In this document: in pieces, positions 23,525-33,085 of the stretch
Layout: the number at the start of each line of letters is the position of its first letter
How positions within the stretch are numbered: the stretch's first letter is position 1
Assembly: GCF_963678975.1 (NCBI RefSeq)
Contig: NC_089277.1
Span: 22,289,440-22,353,439, forward strand
Direction: 5' to 3'
DNA length: 64,000 bases
DNA from: Dysidea avara
Lineage: Eukaryota; Porifera; Demospongiae; Dictyoceratida; Dysideidae
Program-made: the position numbers and the translations under genes
Notes under the pieces: generated by a model
What the model was told of the DNA's origin: nothing
Databases searched by the model: none
The model's input: only the letters and a program-made list of their open reading frames with translations

Positions 23525-24310
23525 ATCTCGCATTTGCTACACGTAGTTGCCTTTCGAATCATAACTCAGTGGTTTGTAATCCGATTCTTCTGTACTACTG
23601 CAAGGACTTTCTATGATGATTATTCCAGCTACAGAGTGATTTTCAGCTCATTGCTCCAAGCGGTTTGCCTGATAGACACGAAAACTAATAGTTTTTTATT
23701 CATAAAAATCGATCGCGTAATTTTGACACAGGTCGGGTTTTGTGTCATATCTCCGTGGTCTTTGTCCCGATTCCTTTCAAACCACTAAAAGGCACTCCTA
23801 CGATGGTTGCTCCATCCACATAGCAATTTTCACCTGATTCCTCAAAGGAGTTTACCCTGTAGGCGTGACAGACCTTCGACCTTATTTTACGCAAATAATC
23901 GGTCATAACTCCGTGAATGTTCATCAGATTCCTACCAAAGTTGGTACAGAGATCCGCCTTAATGAGCCCTTCAAGTGTGCCAAACTTCAGTCCGATCCGA
24001 GCACGCATTCGTGTTTTATGGCGGATTTTGCGAAGTGTGCGAAATGAAGAAGTAGAAGAAAAAAAACGAAGAAATTAAAACGAAATTTTGTTCACTCGTA
24101 TCTCGGAAATGGCTGGAGCGATTTTCTTCAAATTTGGTGTGTAGACTCCCCTTGCTGGCCGGCACCTCTCTAGCAAATTTAGTTCCAATCGGATAAGGGA
24201 TCACAGAGCTACATAGGTCTGAAAATTGCGTTTTCTTTCTTCCTGTTAATATACTCACGGGTGGCACGACGGCTTCTTGGGCCGCACGACACACTACCGT
24301 GTGTCTTGAT
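23525..24310 (-). repeat. composite repeat tail with terminal hairpin
   Basis: This unique-sequence tail is shared with 40706-41525 in inverted orientation. On the minus strand a frame 23745-24008 contains LKFGT..IKADLCTNFG and CHAYRVN, and the other copy keeps a similar peptide in the equivalent frame. The end holds a 7 bp stem hairpin, GACACAC-TACC-GTGTGTC, at 24288-24305, preceded by GGCCGCAC. I do not claim the frame is expressed. Confidence 0.65.
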
Positions 24311-24594
24311 GAATGGATCAAGCAATCAGGTACACACTTATAATGTTGGACATACACAGTGGTATCCTTGTGAGTAAGTGAATTGATATGTACAAATTGT
24401 TTATTCATGCTGATGTATTTTTTGTTACATTGCATCAAACTATTGGAATACACGTGGCATTGCACCAAACTATTTGAACAAACGTGGCTCAGTGGTTTTC
24501 AAAGTTGGCAGTTGATATTGTAATTGTAATGTTTCAACGGAGATTCCACTTAGTGAGACACTGATATCATTCAGTGAGAGTGACTTGTTCAATA

Positions 24595-25083
24595 CCATAT
24601 AGGGGAAAATTTCGATGGGCTAAACTTTTGCGTATTTTGCGGTTTTTGATAAAACTGCGAAAGTTTCCCTGCGAATGCTGCTGCTAGCTGTGGTGTCCAG
24701 ATTGATTAACAATTTGGAAAGTCCTGCAGCAGCCCAGCTTCTTTTGCGAGCCACGCCCACTTATTTGGATTGTGCATTGCTGTATGTAACTAATCATACA
24801 TGGAGCCACACCCATTTAGCAAGGTGTGTTGCAGCAATCTGAAGGCATGCACGAAGCCACGTGCATTGCTGTGTGTAGAGCCACACCCACTTTAATCGAT
24901 CGTCAAGTGCCAGTGTATGTTCGCATCATAATCGTCGTGAGCCACGCTCATTTATTGACAAAATAAATGGGCATTGTTTACGCGCACGGCTATGCGTTTT
25001 GAGCGTGCCGTCCACAACGAAAGTTTAACCACATTTGCCCTCTACCGCAAAATTTTCGCCCATTGAAACTTCCCCCTATACGG
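24595..25083. mobile_element. 489 bp TA-flanked miniature element
   Basis: Left CCATATAGGGGAAAATTTCG and right AACTTCCCCCTATACGG are inverted ends with ATGGGC just inside both. TA dinucleotides flank at 24593-24594 and 25084-25085. This fits a Tc1/mariner-type miniature element with CCGTATAG ends. Related ends bound the elements at 29174-29798 and 32448-32638. Confidence 0.7.
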
Positions 25084-25089
25084 TATCAT

Positions 25090-26770
25090 GGCGAACTAGA
25101 TGAATATAGTTTAATGATTTATAAGTGTTGTTTTCCAGCAAAGTCAACTGGCAAACTTGCTTGTGTTTCTAAATGTCAAGCTAAATGTATTTGCATTTCT
25201 TTGCTATGACTAGCACTATTGTTGTTTAGTTACGTGAATCCAGCTTACTATTATAGTTTAACAAATTTATATAGTGGTGTTATGCTAGTTGATTGCTTGC
25301 ATAATATAGAGTGCTGTGATTAACTCTATAAATGATATTATGACTGGTTTTGTGAAAAGCGTAGTCATGAGCTTGCAAACAAAGTTCACAAACAAGTATA
25401 AGAAAAATTAGGAATTTTAAACTAGAGTAGGGACTGTGTATAGTACTGCAGTAAAAAGCACTGAAACAAACTGGATCAGAGTAGTACGTATTGTCCAAAT
25501 ACTGCAAAACAATAAGAAGTGAATATCCCTAGTTTCCCTACAGTGCATTTTCTTATACTTGTGTATATACATATGTACACTACATGAGTATAAAGTAAAA
25601 ATTTGACACAATCATTCAGACATCAACAAAAGTAGGTCCCATTCATTTTCATACACATCGTTGCACTGTAGCTGACTCCATGCAATACAATACGTACCTA
25701 CTATTGAAATTACACCCTGTAGCTGATTCATTAGTGATTCTCCAAATACAATGTTATAGCCTTCACACACAGCACTCATTTTACATGAGTACATTGTTGT
25801 TGTAATGTGATTGCTCTATGTGATTGCTCTATGTGAACATTTATACTGAGCATGAAAACACTATCGTCGTTGCACTCTATCACATGTACATCCTCTAACT
25901 GCATACATATGTATTGATTGATACCTGTACTGTGCCTATGGACAGTGTATATGGTACTGTTGCGTAGATGCTTATCCTTATTCCCAGGGATATCAAGCTC
26001 CAAGAGGAGGCACAGTTATCAAAACTTTGATCAAGTTCATATTGTCCAACATATCAGTGTTGTTACTAACAGTTATCATCCATACTATCATTAAGGTACA
26101 CATTGTTGACTGGTGATCTGGTCTATATTGTATGACTTGTCATAGTAGAGAGTGTTGAGTATTGATGTGAGGATGAACACGCATGAAAGAAGGTGATAAT
26201 AGCAAAAAACGTATTAGCATTGTAATCTCCAAAACAAGAGGAGTCGAAAATCTTTGTTTCATGCCAGTTGATAGAGAAAATGTAATAAAATAGAATTCAA
26301 AAATTCTTGCAGATCCAGGCACATATTTGATTGAACACATGAAACTTTTGTGAATTGAATTTTTTTCATACATGAATATAATCCTGTACATGTTATAGGC
26401 GTAGCAACCCGGAAGGGCAATGGGAGCTAATAAATTTCTGCTTTTAGTTTGCAAAAGATCACAATACTCTAATAGAGCAGTCAGTTGTTCTAATAATGCA
26501 GTCAATGTGTGAATATGCTCTCAAAATTGATCTGAAAAGGCTAAATCTTCAAAAAATTTCTGTGGGTGTATAGGTATGCCCCAAGACCCCAGAGAAATCT
26601 TGTTTCATATGCTGACTATGCTTTACAACAAGCCCCCCTGTCTAAAAATATTTTGCTACGCATGTGTAACTTAACTTAAAAATTTCTATAGCAACACCAC
26701 AGGAGAGGCCCACTCAACATTACCCCCTAGTTTACAATAAAACCTCATAGAAATCTAGCCATATATACTA
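25090..26770. other. intergenic DNA with repeat fragments
   Basis: About 25420-25530 carries a one-sided piece of the foldback family seen complete at 36896-37177 (CTAGAGTAGGGA..AAAAAGCACTGAAACAA..ATATCCCTA). The CTCTAATAGAGCAGTCA motif occurs at about 26464-26505. No gene was recognised among the small minus-strand frames. Confidence 0.45.
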
Positions 26771-26772
26771 GT

Positions 26773-26922
26773 TAAAGCACCGCTGTGAGTGCAATATGGA
26801 AAAAATAGCACGAGGGCGTGGGCGAGAGACTAATACAGCACGAGGCAAAGCTGAGTGCTGTATTAGGTTCGAGTGCTATTTTTCTATACTGCACAAGCAT
26901 GGCAGTGCTTTAACTGGTGTAC
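26773..26922. mobile_element. 150 bp foldback element, AGTTAAAGCAC ends
   Basis: Left AGTTAAAGCACCGCTGTGAG and right CATGGCAGTGCTTTAACT are inverses, and the arms continue through GAAAAAATAGCACGAG. A second member of the family is at 28257-28389. No coding capacity. Confidence 0.7.
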
Positions 26923-27445
26923 TAAAGTAGTGGCTGCAAAGAGTTGGGGGTGATGCCAAGTAGCTAGCAGGAGATGAGTGCCTATCCGCATAAATTCGAG
27001 ACCGTGTGTATTGCAGTGATTAATTATTCGAGGCATTATTCATACTGTACCAGCACGATGAAGCTAGCTATGTAGCTTTAATTAATTTGAGCTGCCGAGA
27101 GCGACAGTAAGTGGCCAACTGCTTGTTCCTCAGTTGAGGCGCTTAATGCCCATAAGTAAGTTTGTGACTATGTTATAGAAAGGCTTGCTATCGTGTTTAG
27201 CGGGTGAGAGTGCATTTATAGGAGGAAATTCACCCACTTGTGTTTAGGTCATGGCATTGTTCTATGTGTTTATGATATGTCATAATTGTTGAATGGCTTC
27301 ATAACATTGCAGTGGTTTGGTGAAAGGAATGCAATAATGTGCCTGGCATTGGTCATGCTTTGGTCAACTTGTTTACTGTTTTAACTTGTTTACAGTTTCA
27401 ACTTGTTTACTGTTTCAACAGTGCTATATTGGGAAAATACAGCAC

Positions 27446-28126
27446 TAGGGTTGGGCGATATACCGTATGACTGGTAACAAGGCGATATTACAGCTGGCAA
27501 TAACCTATACGGCCTTGTTTTTGAAAAACCGCCATACTGGTATAAACGGTTATTGTGATATCATAGCGGGAATACAGCTGCAACTACACACTTACACGTG
27601 TTAACAACGCCATATTGTACTTGTCAATCAGTATTTCAGCCTCCTTGTACTAGCAAACAAGCCTAAACCATGCGCTACTACTCCATGCGCTACTACTCCA
27701 TGCGCTACTACTCCATGCGCTACTACTCCATGCACTACTACACGAAGCGACGCGCTAATTATTAGAATATATGCGAGGCGAGGCACGTGTACTGGATGCA
27801 GCACTACTGTGATTGTGGGATAACAATTCTGGCTTCACATTAGTAAGCCTTAGTAAATTATCTGCTAGCTATATACATAGAAACTAGCTATGTCTCCTTC
27901 AAAATTCATATGTACTATAAGTTAGGCTGGTTTTTCCAAACTCCTTGCGGTTGTGGTAGCTGGTCGCCCGTAGCTGGTAAACAAAGTTCACCCATGCAAA
28001 TATACTGTGTAAACAGTTTTGAGTGTGCTTGCTATAGTTCATTTCAATACCGTGATATTTGCAATAATCGTGATAATAAGCTCCACAATAACCGTGGGAG
28101 GAAATTTTCAATATCGCCCAACCCTA
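27446..28126. mobile_element. 681 bp hAT-type miniature element, nested
   Basis: Perfect 16 bp terminal inverted repeats, TAGGGTTGGGCGATAT, are flanked by the perfect 8 bp duplication TACAGCAC (27438-27445 and 28127-28134). It lies inside the 2.1 kb block that itself interrupts the duplicated segment. The interior carries a 15 bp tandem repeat and no transposase. Confidence 0.88.
27668..27742 (+). repeat. 15 bp tandem repeat, ~5 copies
   Basis: CATGCGCTACTACTC is repeated four times almost exactly, then once with a base change. It is internal to the hAT-type element at 27446-28126. Confidence 0.85.
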
Positions 28127-28256
28127 TACAGCACACTTGGGCAAATACAGCACAGTTGGAACAAATATAGCACCCTGCCAGCTTTGAAGTGTGCAGCCAG
28201 GTGTACAATATGGAAATAAAAGTACACTTCTTTTCACCCAAAGTACAATAAATTAC

Positions 28257-28389
28257 AGTTAAAGTACTGTCAACGCATGTGTATGGAAAATACAGCACGA
28301 GGGGGTGTGTAAAGAGGCTAATACAGCACGAGGTGAAGCCGAGTGCTGTATTTTTCATACACTCAAGCATAGGCAGTGCGTTAACTGTA
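28257..28389. mobile_element. 133 bp foldback element, second copy
   Basis: AGTTAAAGTACTGTCAACG at the left and CAGTGCGTTAACT at the right are inverted ends. The interior has CAGCACGAG..GCCGAGTGCTG, as in 26773-26922. Confidence 0.65.
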
Positions 28390-28449
28390 ATATTGTACTT
28401 CCTGGTTGTCTAGCTTGGAGCAATTTTCTCTAGTCTTCAAACCACTGCA

Positions 28450-28690
28450 ACTTTCGGTGATCAGGATATCAGTAAATGTTTACTAATCTATTTCTAGTCG
28501 TAGAATGAACTAATAGAATTAGTTTGGCAATTTACAATGTCACGCATGTGATGAATCGTGCTGTCTTGGTGGAGTCGTGTTTAAAAAGTTTTGTGATCAG
28601 ACAATCAGTAAGTGTTTATACAATCTATTCCTAGTTGTAGAACAAACTCGTAGGATTAGTTTGGCTGATTTTAGTGATTTACAGTGTATT
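28450..28690 (+). repeat. imperfect ~135 bp-spaced direct repeat
   Basis: The block around ATCAGTAAATGTTTACTAATCT..TAGAATTAGTTTGGC is repeated at about 28600-28665 as ATCAGTAAGTGTTTATACAATC..TAGGATTAGTTTGGC. This suggests an old tandem duplication within the inserted region. Confidence 0.5.
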
Positions 28691-29173
28691 GTTTACGGAA
28701 CATTCCTTAAATAAATTCTCCACATAACTGTGCTGTATTTTCCCAATTAAGAACATAACTGTACTGTATGACTCATACAGTACAGTTATGCAGCTGATCA
28801 GTACTGTATGGACAATATGATATGTGGCATCGCTTTGATCCTCCCACGCAAAGTACAATATAGGTGTACATAGCATTCTTCTAGCTTGAAACTTGGCTGT
28901 TCATGTACATATAAACCCACAATTAAACGCTCATGTCTCCCAATATAACGAGTCAAAGCATATCATATCTTTGAACTGGTTGGTTAACATAAAAGCAACG
29001 AGCAAACCACATTCCGATGATATTTCCTGGGAAATATCAAGATACTGCCTCAGGCAATATGTGAGTTAAATCCTAAGCGGCACCTTTGAACACCCATGCT
29101 AAAGTGGTATATGATATATCTGTATGTGTTTGCGTGTAGATAGAGCCTTACCAAAATTTCCACATCCACAATG

Positions 29174-29798
29174 CCATATAGTAAAAAACTTTGGTGAATT
29201 TGGCGAATAGCGTTCAATTCGCCAAAGTTTTTTGTCGCCAATTGTTTTAGATGATCACATGAGCACATTGAATAACTAGAACTTGAGATGAAGGTCAGCT
29301 TGTACCACCACGCAATAAAGATTGAGCTGACTTTGGAGATCTTGATCTTCCTAGGAATGTGTCCCACAGTTGTACGCACTCCTTGGGATAGCATTTCCAA
29401 CCGGCTTCCTGTTTGCACATCTGGCTAGTTCATCGTCTTGCAATGGATTTGGCCAAATATTTTGATATATGTGATAACCTCTGCTACTGGAGTTAATATG
29501 GTCACTCTCAGTGTCGCAGGAGATAGCGAAGCATACCTTAGCTAGCATGTCGTTAGATCAGTAGCTACAAAAGTACTGCTACAACAACAACACCATCTAC
29601 CTATACACTTACTACACTACTTAACTGATGAGCTGACACCTTGTATCCTCACGTACCGTACAGTAACCGTACAGTAAAAACTTTGGCGGTAACAACTTTG
29701 GCGAACATTATTTCATTCACCAAAGTTTTTTCCGCCAATTTTTTTCAACAGAGGGGTTTCGTCACACTTTTATACTACCAAAGTTTTTTACTATACGG
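29174..29798. mobile_element. ~625 bp TA-type miniature element in copy 2 of the duplication
   Basis: Left end CCATATAGTAAAAAACTTTG and right end CAAAGTTTTTTACTATACGG are inverted, with TA after the right end. The equivalent stretch is missing from copy 1, so it inserted after the duplication. Extra internal copies of the ACTTTGGCG motif near 29229 and 29687-29730 suggest nested or partial copies. Confidence 0.65.
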
Positions 29799-30040
29799 TA
29801 TTGTATTTGAATGCCCTTCAGTTGTAGTTTGTTGCTTGGAACAAGCAACCAACCACTGCATCTACATATTTAACAGGACAAAATGGTTAGCTTTAGCATA
29901 CTGTAAATAATTCACGCACGCACACACACACACTCACTACTTAGAAAAACAAAGGTTTTAATGACATACAGTACATTGGGATAGATTGACTTTAGGTGCT
30001 GTGTGTGTAGTACATACTGTATGCTTTCTATTTTACACAG

Positions 30041-30364
30041 GTATATCAGATGTATGCTAAGAGGAGCCCTAAAGATGTGTACGATATTCTTAAAGCAATT
30101 GATACACACTACATCATACTGGAGGACAGTATTTGTATAATTAATCCTGACCCAAACAACAAATACTGTAGATTACCTGATCAACTGGATCTTGTGAATG
30201 GTCACACTTTGGACCCTGTTACAGGTAGTGAGGATATCCCAGGATTGCAGCCTGCCAGTTGGCCAAGATTTTGTGATGCTATCCGGTTTAATAGACAAGA
30301 GTATAACAGATATTTTAAACTAGTGTTTGAAAATAAAACATTTAGAGTCTATAAAGCTAAGTAA
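30041..30364 (+). CDS. DPY19L: DPY19L terminal exon, duplicate copy
   Basis: An intact 107-codon exon with acceptor TTTTACACAG and a TAA stop, almost the same as 5531-5854. By direct comparison there are six changed amino acids (for example ISP to INP, DVIRFN to DAIRFN, YKVK to YKAK) against twelve synonymous codon changes. That bias points to selection on the protein rather than neutral decay. Copies of the other exons (the AGSMQL or WINTKT parts) were not found nearby. It may be an alternative last exon for the same transcript, since its phase 0 start fits the exon ending at 1969, or part of a partly lost paralogue. Confidence 0.6.
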   Translation, partial: VYQMYAKRSPKDVYDILKAIDTHYIILEDSICIINPDPNNKYCRLPDQLDLVNGHTLDPVTGSEDIPGLQPASWPRFCDAIRFNRQEYNRYFKLVFENKTFRVYKAK

Positions 30365-30509
30365 ATCCTGTGTTTGTACAGTATGTAAAAAGTTCGTTCT
30401 AGCAATTCTCATATTTCTTATTGTTGAAAAATAGTGAACTTGAAAGTTTAGTGTTATTTATGGCATGTGCATGATTTTATGCATAATTTGAAAATGAATA
30501 TCTAAACCA

Positions 30510-31220
30510 AAACGCTAAGCTTGGAAAAAAATGTGTCCCCCTTCCACCCAAAGAAGCCAGAGTGGTAAACAGGTGAAGTCAAAGGTAGTGGACACAATGA
30601 TGTTAATCCAATCGTTTTAATGATCATTAAAAATGATAGGGACTATAATATCCTTTTAGATAGTTTTGGCTGCCTTTTGATTTCACATCTTTTTTACCCA
30701 GGCTTTATGGGCTGCATCCATTTTTCACAGCGTGGATATTTTGATATAAACAACACTTTGTTTTGTAATTGCGTACACCAAAGCTGACCAGAATAGCCAG
30801 AATATAAGCTTCCTTTTTGCTTACTACAGGAAGAATTATATACACATTAGACTATATCATGTGTGCATTTTTGTGCATATTCTCTACAGGGTGATTTGTA
30901 ACATGGCTCAGTTCTTTGCAGAGTGACTTGTTTGTGGCTGGAGGGTGATTTATTCTTTACAGGGTGACTACTTTACTGTATCTGATCACTCCACAGGGTG
31001 CAGTGTATTACTGATTTGTAGCTGAAAATGGTGACTTGCATGATCGTAGCTGTTCTCTCTCTACAATTTACTTGTAACATAGCTGAACTATTCGGTTATA
31101 GCTGCAGTGTGACTTGTGGTCTCGACTGTTGTTAACTGAGCTCTCTAGGTTGACTTGTTGAGTTGCTGAACTCTCTACAGGGTGGCTTGTTTGAAGCTGA
31201 ACTCACTACAGGGTAGCTTA
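30510..31220 (+). repeat. degenerate palindrome and short 31 bp-type array (duplicate)
   Basis: A decayed palindrome (AAGCTTGGAAAAAAATGTGT to TTTTTCACAGCGTGGATATT) is followed at 30885-31220 by about ten worn GTAGCTGAACTCT..ACAGGGTGACTTG monomers. Same structure as 6025-7370. Confidence 0.65.
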
Positions 31221-31375
31221 TTGTGTTGTGTTGGAAGTACAGATCACATGCACCGGAACTGTACTTTTAATAAGAAAAATAAAAAATTTAATGGGGATTG
31301 GTTCCTAGAGCTTGATATATGTACGAGCTAGCTCTCTCCAGAATCGAAAGCTACAGTATTAGTAAAAATTTAATC

Positions 31376-32130
31376 CTTAATTGTATAACAGGCTGAACAT
31401 AGCTGAAAGCAAAGCGTAATGGTATATCTGCAGGAATAGGTGGCCTCCCACTTTTTTCTATGATCGCTAATAATTTAAGATTTCTAATAATTTTCCTTAT
31501 ACTTGCTTTTGTAACATTATTATGACTGGTGAACCCACACATACTGCATCAAAAGTGCCAGAGTTAATGTTTTCATCTGAATGCATGTCCCATTTATCAA
31601 TTACTGACATGAAAGTGAAGTGGCCATTATGCTTTGCTTTCAGCTATGTTCAGCCTGTTATACAGTGCTACAAATGGAGAACAGTAGAAGTGCTTCTGCA
31701 ATCAATCCAGTCACCACAGAAAATACAGACGATTTCCGTTTACAAATCTTATGTAGGAAAGTCACGCAATGCACTACTGACACACCATGCAGGGACTGTC
31801 ACCATCCAGCAAAAAGAAATTAAATGGGACACAAAGTAAGACCATGATGTGTGCACTGTACATACTGCGGTATTCCAAAAGGCATGTCTCAGGACGAAGC
31901 AACGTTGCACAGTAAAAAATCAAGCCTGTATGTAGTCTTAGCCATTATGGTGTTACGCTTGTCTGAAGGCATCAGCAATTAGCTAGTCAGCAAAAAATTC
32001 CATTTAATAAAAATTGTCACAATCTATTGAAAGCATTTAGAATCGCATTGAAGGCACTTTTGGGCTTGGTTATACTTAACCAATACTGCCAAGGTGGTGG
32101 GATTGTATTGCTTTGAGTGATATTTTTGTC
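31376..32130 (+). repeat. dispersed repeat copy A (pair with 37190-37960)
   Basis: TTATTATGACTGGTGAACCC starts a ~600 bp stretch near 31516 that matches 37205-37960. Shared landmarks include ATTATGCTT..CAGCTATGTTCA, ACGATTTCCGTT, AAATGGGACACAAA, GAAGCAACG and the ending TTAACCAATACTGCC. An inverted piece of the same repeat (TGAACATAGCTGAAAGCAAA) lies just upstream at 31391-31410. The short frames are not conserved between copies, so I treat it as non-coding. Confidence 0.65.
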
Positions 32131-32447
32131 AACCTCCCTAATATACTACTGTACTATATGATAATCATGCCTTGCACATATCAACAATGACTCACCAGAA
32201 CAGTAGATAGTGTACATTTTTACTATGTACACCTTACGTAGCACGTTTGTTCTAGAATAATCTTTGTAAACAATGACTACTATAAATGCAGAGCTGTTGT
32301 ATTCCTAGCCAGTCTGTGGTAGAATGTAGGGCAAAGAAGAAATAGATAACGGACTTGATTGGGGCAATATCGTGGCAAAATAAATCTATTTCAGTGCTGT
32401 GTAATATTTCAGAATCTGTCTATTTTTCAACTGTCGAGAACATACTA

Positions 32448-32638
32448 CCATATAGATGGAAACTTTGGAGGGAGGTAAACTTTGGTGAATAGCAAGCTAA
32501 ATTGCATTAGGGGAAATAAACGTTGGTGAATTCAAGCGCAATCTTTTAACTTTAAAGAAGCTAATAAACTTTGGTGAATTTGTAGCAAATCAGCAAATTT
32601 GCTTAAATTTCCCCCCACAAAAGTTTCCCTCTATATGG
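32448..32638. mobile_element. 191 bp TA-flanked miniature element
   Basis: CCATATAGATGGAAACTTTG at the left and AAAGTTTCCCTCTATATGG at the right are inverted ends. TA flanks at 32446-32447 and 32639-32640. Several internal AAACTTTGGTGAAT repeats. Related to 24595-25083 and 29174-29798. Confidence 0.7.
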
Positions 32639-33085
32639 TATTACAAAACTACTTGATCTTCATTCTCCTTAACATATTGCAAGTTTTGCTATAATGTGTG
32701 ACTATTCTATTAGATCTTTCTTGAGCAAAATGCTTGAAGTTTACTATATATGTTCCCTAGTGTTGCTTCATGAAAATTGCACCCATAATGCCAGCACTTT
32801 AATTATCCACATATATTATAATACCAATTTTCTAGCAAAATTGATGAATGCTTTAACCAAGACATGGGTGTAGTTTGTGCAGATTTGCATGCATAATAAT
32901 ATCAAGCATACATACAGCAAATCATGAGATTTAAAACAGGTGTGCACATACATATTGTCAAATGTACTCTAAAAACTCTTATACAATGCTTAGGTCTATG
33001 ATAATTGTTCTGTTTAATTTTCAGTTTTTGCATGGAAAATAAAAACTATATGTACAAGCACAGTTATCATAAAATACAATTTTTT

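Larger units (their letters stand above)
19769..24310 (+). repeat. composite repeat, full copy (palindrome - spacer - 31 bp array - tail - hairpin)
   Basis: The parts in order are: palindrome 19769-20098, AT-rich spacer to about 20330, minisatellite 20331-23440, a junction with the dispersed TATTAGGGTGACTGTTCTAT motif at about 23493-23522, a unique tail 23525-24285, and the terminal hairpin 24288-24305. The same parts occur in the same relative order, inverted, at 40706-51710. The sharp shared limit just beyond the hairpin (both copies stop matching after TCTTGAT) and the palindrome at the other end suggest a defined mobile unit. The layout recalls non-autonomous Helentron/DINE elements, but I see no protein that would prove a class. 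Confidence 0.7.
26698..31375 (+). repeat. second copy of the segmental duplication, enlarged by insertions
   Basis: Collinear with 4940-8010. Homology is interrupted by foreign blocks at about 26766-28862 and 29157-29806 and a smaller one near 29022-29138. It contains the duplicate DPY19L terminal exon and its own copy of the decayed palindrome and minisatellite. Confidence 0.8.

Noticed and set aside
24288..24305. Rho-independent terminator or Helitron 3' hairpin
   Set aside because: A bacterial terminator makes no sense here, and the CTRR end expected of a Helitron just after the hairpin was not found.
31522..31839. 105-codon frame in the dispersed repeat
   Set aside because: The matching repeat at 37190-37960 breaks the frame in other ways, so the peptide is not conserved.
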